From Chloroflexi bacterium UBA4730 (GTDB taxonomy: Bacteria; Chloroflexota; Limnocylindria; P2-11E), in NCBI GenBank assembly GCA_002404155.1, contig DHJC01000086.1, positions 6,852 through 23,377 on the forward strand: a DNA stretch of 16,526 nt, read 5' to 3'. This document shows positions 13,829 to 16,526 of the stretch, one piece after another. Within the stretch, counting starts at the first letter, position 1. Every line of letters starts with the position of its first letter. The notes under the pieces are model-generated. The model made no database searches and had not been told where the DNA came from. It was given only the letters and a program-made list of their open reading frames with translations. Made by a program: the position numbers and the translations under genes.

Positions 13829-14533
13829 CTAGCCGCGCCGAATGATCCGCAGCGGCGCGCTCAGACCCGAGCGGATCGCCGCGTTCTGCCAGATGTTCTT
13901 CGCGTTCCGCCACTGCCGGCGGCTGTCAACGATGACGATCTTGGAGGTCACCGTCGCGTCCGCGGCACCGAGGTCGCGCGCGAGATTCGCGAGCGTCGAG
14001 CGCCAGATGTCGTTCTGCATGCGCTCGCCGAGGACGGGCACCATCATCGCGAGCTCCCAGAACGGATCGCTCGCCCGGGTCAGCTCCTGGACCTGCGCCA
14101 CCGTGACGCCGTCCTCGCCGGCGTGCGCGCTGAACGTGAGCGGTCCGGCGAACGGGTGCCCCACCGGCGTCATGAAGCTGAACGAGACGTCGTCCGCGTA
14201 GATCACGAGGACGCCGGTCGCCATGGTCGGCGTGCCCGGGATGGACGCGTTGATGATCCCGACCTCGCCTGGCGCGATGCCGGTCGCCGGCAGGAACATC
14301 CGCTGACCCTTCGGCCAGAATTCGCCGAAGCGCGTCTTCCACGTCGCGATGACGGCCTGCGGCGTGACATCCGGCCCGATCCGCACCGAGAACGTCTTCT
14401 GGAACAGGCGGCCGAAGCCGCCGTTCGCGGCGTTCAGCCGGCGACCGTGCACGTTCGCGTTGATCGCGCCGTCGCGATCGCTCGATTCGAGGGTCTTCAC
14501 CGGTTTCGCCCAGTTGCTGTCATCGCGTGTCAT
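13829..14533 (-). CDS. Conserved hypothetical protein
   Basis: 234 aa from ATG at 14533 with GGAGGA upstream. It is soluble and strand-rich, with distinctive blocks: FQKTFSVRIGPDVTPQAVI, FWPKGQRMFLPATGIAPGEV, ATGVLVIYADDVSFSFMTP, GHPFAGPLTFSAH, VAQVQELTRASDPFWEL and RRQWRNAKNIWQNAAIRSGL. I recall similar hypothetical proteins in Actinobacteriota and Chloroflexota. The PxGH and FSA strand pattern might suggest a START/SRPBCC-like pocket, but that is a guess. It lies 12 bases downstream of the first STAS gene in the same direction, so it is probably co-transcribed with the partner-switching genes. Confidence 0.8.
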   Translation of the reverse strand: MTRDDSNWAKPVKTLESSDRDGAINANVHGRRLNAANGGFGRLFQKTFSVRIGPDVTPQAVIATWKTRFGEFWPKGQRMFLPATGIAPGEVGIINASIPGTPTMATGVLVIYADDVSFSFMTPVGHPFAGPLTFSAHAGEDGVTVAQVQELTRASDPFWELAMMVPVLGERMQNDIWRSTLANLARDLGAADATVTSKIVIVDSRRQWRNAKNIWQNAAIRSGLSAPLRIIRRG

Positions 14534-14545
14534 CGCCGTCCTCCG

Positions 14546-14899
14546 CTACGCCTTCAACGCCGCGAGCGCGTCGGCCTCACTGTCGTGGATCGTGATCGCC
14601 TCATCGAGCCGGGTGAGCTCGAAGATCTGCTTGTAATGGTCGTTCAGTCCGCAGGCGAGGAGCTTCTGCTTCTGCCGGTTCGCGCGGACCAGGAGCGTCA
14701 CGAGCAGCCCGATGCCACCACTGTTCATGTAGTCGAGCCCCGTGAAGTCGAGCACGATCGCGCGGGTCTTCTCCCCCGCCTGCGCGTACGCCGCCATGAG
14801 CGGCTGCTCCGAGGCCGCGGTCACATCCCCGCGCACGCGGATCACGATCGTCCGCTCGTCGATGCGGTCTGCCGCCGTTGTCGTCGTGGCTGCGGTCAT
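14546..14899 (-). CDS. STAS-domain anti-sigma factor antagonist (second STAS gene)
   Basis: 117 aa, start ATG 14899 overlapping the upstream STAS stop as ATGA. The STAS core is clear: IVIRVRGDVTAASEQPL, AIVLDFTGLDYMNSGGIGLLVTLLV and the helix end HYKQIFELTRLDEAITIH. Ser60 in YMNSGGIG sits at the phospho-switch position of SpoIIAA/RsbV proteins, so it should be phosphorylated by an HATPase kinase and dephosphorylated by a PP2C phosphatase, both present in the gene at 15247. The dephospho form would bind and sequester the kinase or anti-sigma partner. No sigma factor is in the window, so the target is unknown. Confidence 0.9.
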   Translation of the reverse strand: MTAATTTTAADRIDERTIVIRVRGDVTAASEQPLMAAYAQAGEKTRAIVLDFTGLDYMNSGGIGLLVTLLVRANRQKQKLLACGLNDHYKQIFELTRLDEAITIHDSEADALAALKA

Positions 14900-15246
14900 T
14901 TCGGTCCCTCACCTTTCAACGCTGCGTTCTCGTCCGCGAAGATCGTCATGAAGTCCGCGAGCCGTGTGATCTCGAAGATCTCCTTGTAATGAGCCGAGAG
15001 GCCCGACGCGGTGATCTTGCGGCCGTCCTTCCGCGCGCGGGCAAGGATCCCGACGATAAGGGCGATCCCCGTGCTCGAGAGGAAGTCGACGCCGGCGAAG
15101 TTGAGCAGCACCGTCTTGGAGCCGTGCGCCGCGGCGGCCGCGTACGCGTCGTTCAGGGCCTGCTCCGCCGTCGAGTCGATCTGCGCAGGCAGGTCCACGA
15201 CGGCCGTCCCGTCGTGGTACCGCACCGCGCTCTCTGCGGTGGTCAC
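14896..15246 (-). CDS. STAS-domain anti-sigma factor antagonist (first STAS gene)
   Basis: 116 aa from GTG at 15246, directly after the TAA of the upstream gene. It shares the fold and the tail HYKEIFEITRLADFMTIF with the second STAS protein. The switch region reads VDFLSSTGIALIV (Ser57, Ser58, Thr59), closer to the classical DxSSTG of RsbV than the NSGG of its partner. The two look like an old tandem duplication with diverged phospho-sites, which could respond differently to the shared kinase and phosphatase. Translation is coupled to both neighbours. Confidence 0.9.
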   Translation of the reverse strand: MTTAESAVRYHDGTAVVDLPAQIDSTAEQALNDAYAAAAAHGSKTVLLNFAGVDFLSSTGIALIVGILARARKDGRKITASGLSAHYKEIFEITRLADFMTIFADENAALKGEGPK

Positions 15247-16526
15247 TTACTCCGCTCCCTTCTCGCCGAGCCGCATGACGAGCTCGACGGTGTGATGCGT
15301 CTCGGTCGTGTGCGTGCGTAGGTCGTCGACCATGTTCTTGATGAGGAACAGGCCCCAGCCGCGCGGCTTCTGCAGCCCGGCGAGCTTCGCCTCGAGGTCC
15401 GGCGTCTCGGCCGCGGGGATCTCCTTGCCGCCGCCGTTGTCGACGATGGTCACGGTCAGCTCCTGGTCCGTCGTACTGACCCGCACGTGCACCGGCAGCT
15501 CCGGATCGCCATGGTTGCCGTGCTCGATCGCGTTCATCGCCGCCTCGGACACCGCGGTCTTCAGCCGCGCGTAGCGCTTCGGGTCGAGGCCGACGTCGCG
15601 TACGACCTCGGCCACCCGCTCCATCACCTTGCGCTCGTTGCCCATCGCGCTCGGTTCGTGGAACTCGGCGAGCACGTGCTCGCCGGGGACGCCGGCGGAA
15701 CGCGCGAGGGTGACGAGGGTGATGTCGTCCTCCTGCTCCCACGCCGGCCCGGTGAACGCGTGGAGCGCGCTGAGGAGTCCGTCGATGAGCTCGTGGCCGA
15801 TGCCGAGCTCCCCCATGAGCGTCCGCATCCGCGGGAAGCCGAACATCGTGCGCGAGCTGTCGTGGGCCTCGGCGAGTCCGTCGGAGTGGAGGAGGATCAC
15901 GTCGCCCGGGCCGAGCACGGCCTCCTTCTCCTGGTAGCGCATGCCGGGCATCGCACCGAGCGGCATGCCCGTGGCCCGGAGCTCCTCGACCGTGTCGCCC
16001 CGGCGCACGAACGGCAGGTCGTGGCCGGCGTTCGCGTACGTGAGCGCGCCGGTCTTTGGGTCGAGGACCGCGTACAGGCAGGTGACGAACATGTTCGCCG
16101 GGATGTCGGCGTAGAGGAAGTCGTTCACCCGCGCGAGCACGGCGCCCGGCGCGACGAGCCGGGGCGCTTCGCTGCGCAGCACGCTTCGGGTGGTCGCCAT
16201 CACGAGCGCCGCCGGCACGCCATGCCCGGTGACGTCGCCGACGACGAGGCCGAGCCTGTCGTCCGGCAGGACGATGAAGTCGTAGAAGTCGCCGCCGACC
16301 TGGGTGGCGGCGCGGTAGAACGCGGCGATCTGCCAGCCCGGCAGGTCGGGCAGCGTCTTCGGCAGGAACTGCTGCTGGATGAGCTGCGCGACGCGGAGCT
16401 CCTGGTCGATGCGCTCACGGGCCCTGACCTCAGCCTCCTGCTCGCGCACGAGCTGCGCGACGCGCACCGCCGGCGAGGCCTGCGCGGCGAGCTTCTCGAG
16501 GAGCCGGCGGTCGTCCGTCGAGTAGT
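15247..16526 (-). CDS. GAF/PP2C (SpoIIE-type) phosphatase fused to RsbW-like HATPase kinase, 5' end outside window
   Basis: At least 425 residues; the frame stays open to the edge at 16526, where STDDRRLLEKLAAQASPAV is the usual end of a GAF domain, so the protein is larger and the GTG at 16467 is probably not its start. A coiled linker (VREQEAEVRARERIDQELRVAQ) leads to the PP2C domain: QVGGDFYDF, VGDVTGHGVPAALV, LLHSDGLAEA and EQEDDITLV supply the metal-binding Asp set. The C-terminus is a GHKL ATPase with N-box EAAMNAIEHGN and G boxes VDNGGG and GWGLFLIKNMVDD. By family knowledge the kinase half phosphorylates STAS proteins and the phosphatase half removes the phosphate. Both STAS genes follow immediately. 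Confidence 0.93.
   Translation of the reverse strand, partial: YSTDDRRLLEKLAAQASPAVRVAQLVREQEAEVRARERIDQELRVAQLIQQQFLPKTLPDLPGWQIAAFYRAATQVGGDFYDFIVLPDDRLGLVVGDVTGHGVPAALVMATTRSVLRSEAPRLVAPGAVLARVNDFLYADIPANMFVTCLYAVLDPKTGALTYANAGHDLPFVRRGDTVEELRATGMPLGAMPGMRYQEKEAVLGPGDVILLHSDGLAEAHDSSRTMFGFPRMRTLMGELGIGHELIDGLLSALHAFTGPAWEQEDDITLVTLARSAGVPGEHVLAEFHEPSAMGNERKVMERVAEVVRDVGLDPKRYARLKTAVSEAAMNAIEHGNHGDPELPVHVRVSTTDQELTVTIVDNGGGKEIPAAETPDLEAKLAGLQKPRGWGLFLIKNMVDDLRTHTTETHHTVELVMRLGEKGAE

Noticed and set aside
1..16526. CRISPR array, tRNA, rRNA, transposase or integrase
   Set aside because: I looked for regular repeats with spacers, clover-leaf ends and recombinase motifs and saw none; the only direct repeats are the rho and reductase copies and the 9-bp unit at 1387.

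Overview
This is a very GC-rich bacterial window, about two thirds G+C by eye, with tightly packed genes, 4-bp ATGA/GTGA overlaps and many GTG starts. A deazaflavin (F420-type) reductase family, a SAM-I/IV-clan riboswitch, a class III cyclase fused to a large AAA ATPase, secreted Asp-box proteins and Rsb-style partner switching together suggest Chloroflexota or a related high-GC Terrabacteria lineage, probably an environmental genome. That placement is inference; no rRNA or other decisive marker is present.

Left part (1-3306), the rho locus and a scarred accessory segment. The window opens inside rho (stop at 391-393). A tightly coupled three-gene set follows on the same strand: a cyclic-phosphate-processing receiver (cREC)-like protein, a SpoT/MESH1-like HD hydrolase and an unknown 124-aa protein. 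Two further pieces of rho lie downstream. Fragment B (1805-1870) carries a clean 27-codon internal deletion. Fragment C (3134-3280) is an almost perfect copy of the last ~48 codons and stop, differing from the real rho end almost only at synonymous sites. Between B and C lie a SAM-class riboswitch with an intrinsic terminator, a hairpin over a ribosome-binding site, a 237-aa Cys/His-rich protein, and a broken metK start. The layout resembles an island that entered the 3' end of rho, rebuilt the gene and displaced the old end, but no integrase is visible.

Middle part (3307-7067), accessory and defence-like genes. It holds a bactofilin, a deazaflavin-dependent reductase, a membrane-anchored Mrr-type endonuclease, a second and broken copy of the reductase gene, an HEPN protein and a nucleotidyltransferase (MNT) fused to a UPF0158 domain (together a type VII-like HEPN/MNT pair), and a small zinc-ribbon protein. 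The reductase duplication brackets the nuclease gene.

Right part (7096-16526), signalling. A 1066-aa cyclase/AAA-ATPase regulator is divergent from a secreted six-Asp-box protein that ends in a strong terminator. After a largely empty 313-bp gap comes a leftward set read from the right edge: a GAF/PP2C(SpoIIE)/HATPase protein (5' end off the window), two STAS anti-sigma-antagonist proteins, a conserved hypothetical protein and a phytoene-desaturase-like FAD oxidoreductase. The first three form a partner-switching module in which kinase and phosphatase share one polypeptide.
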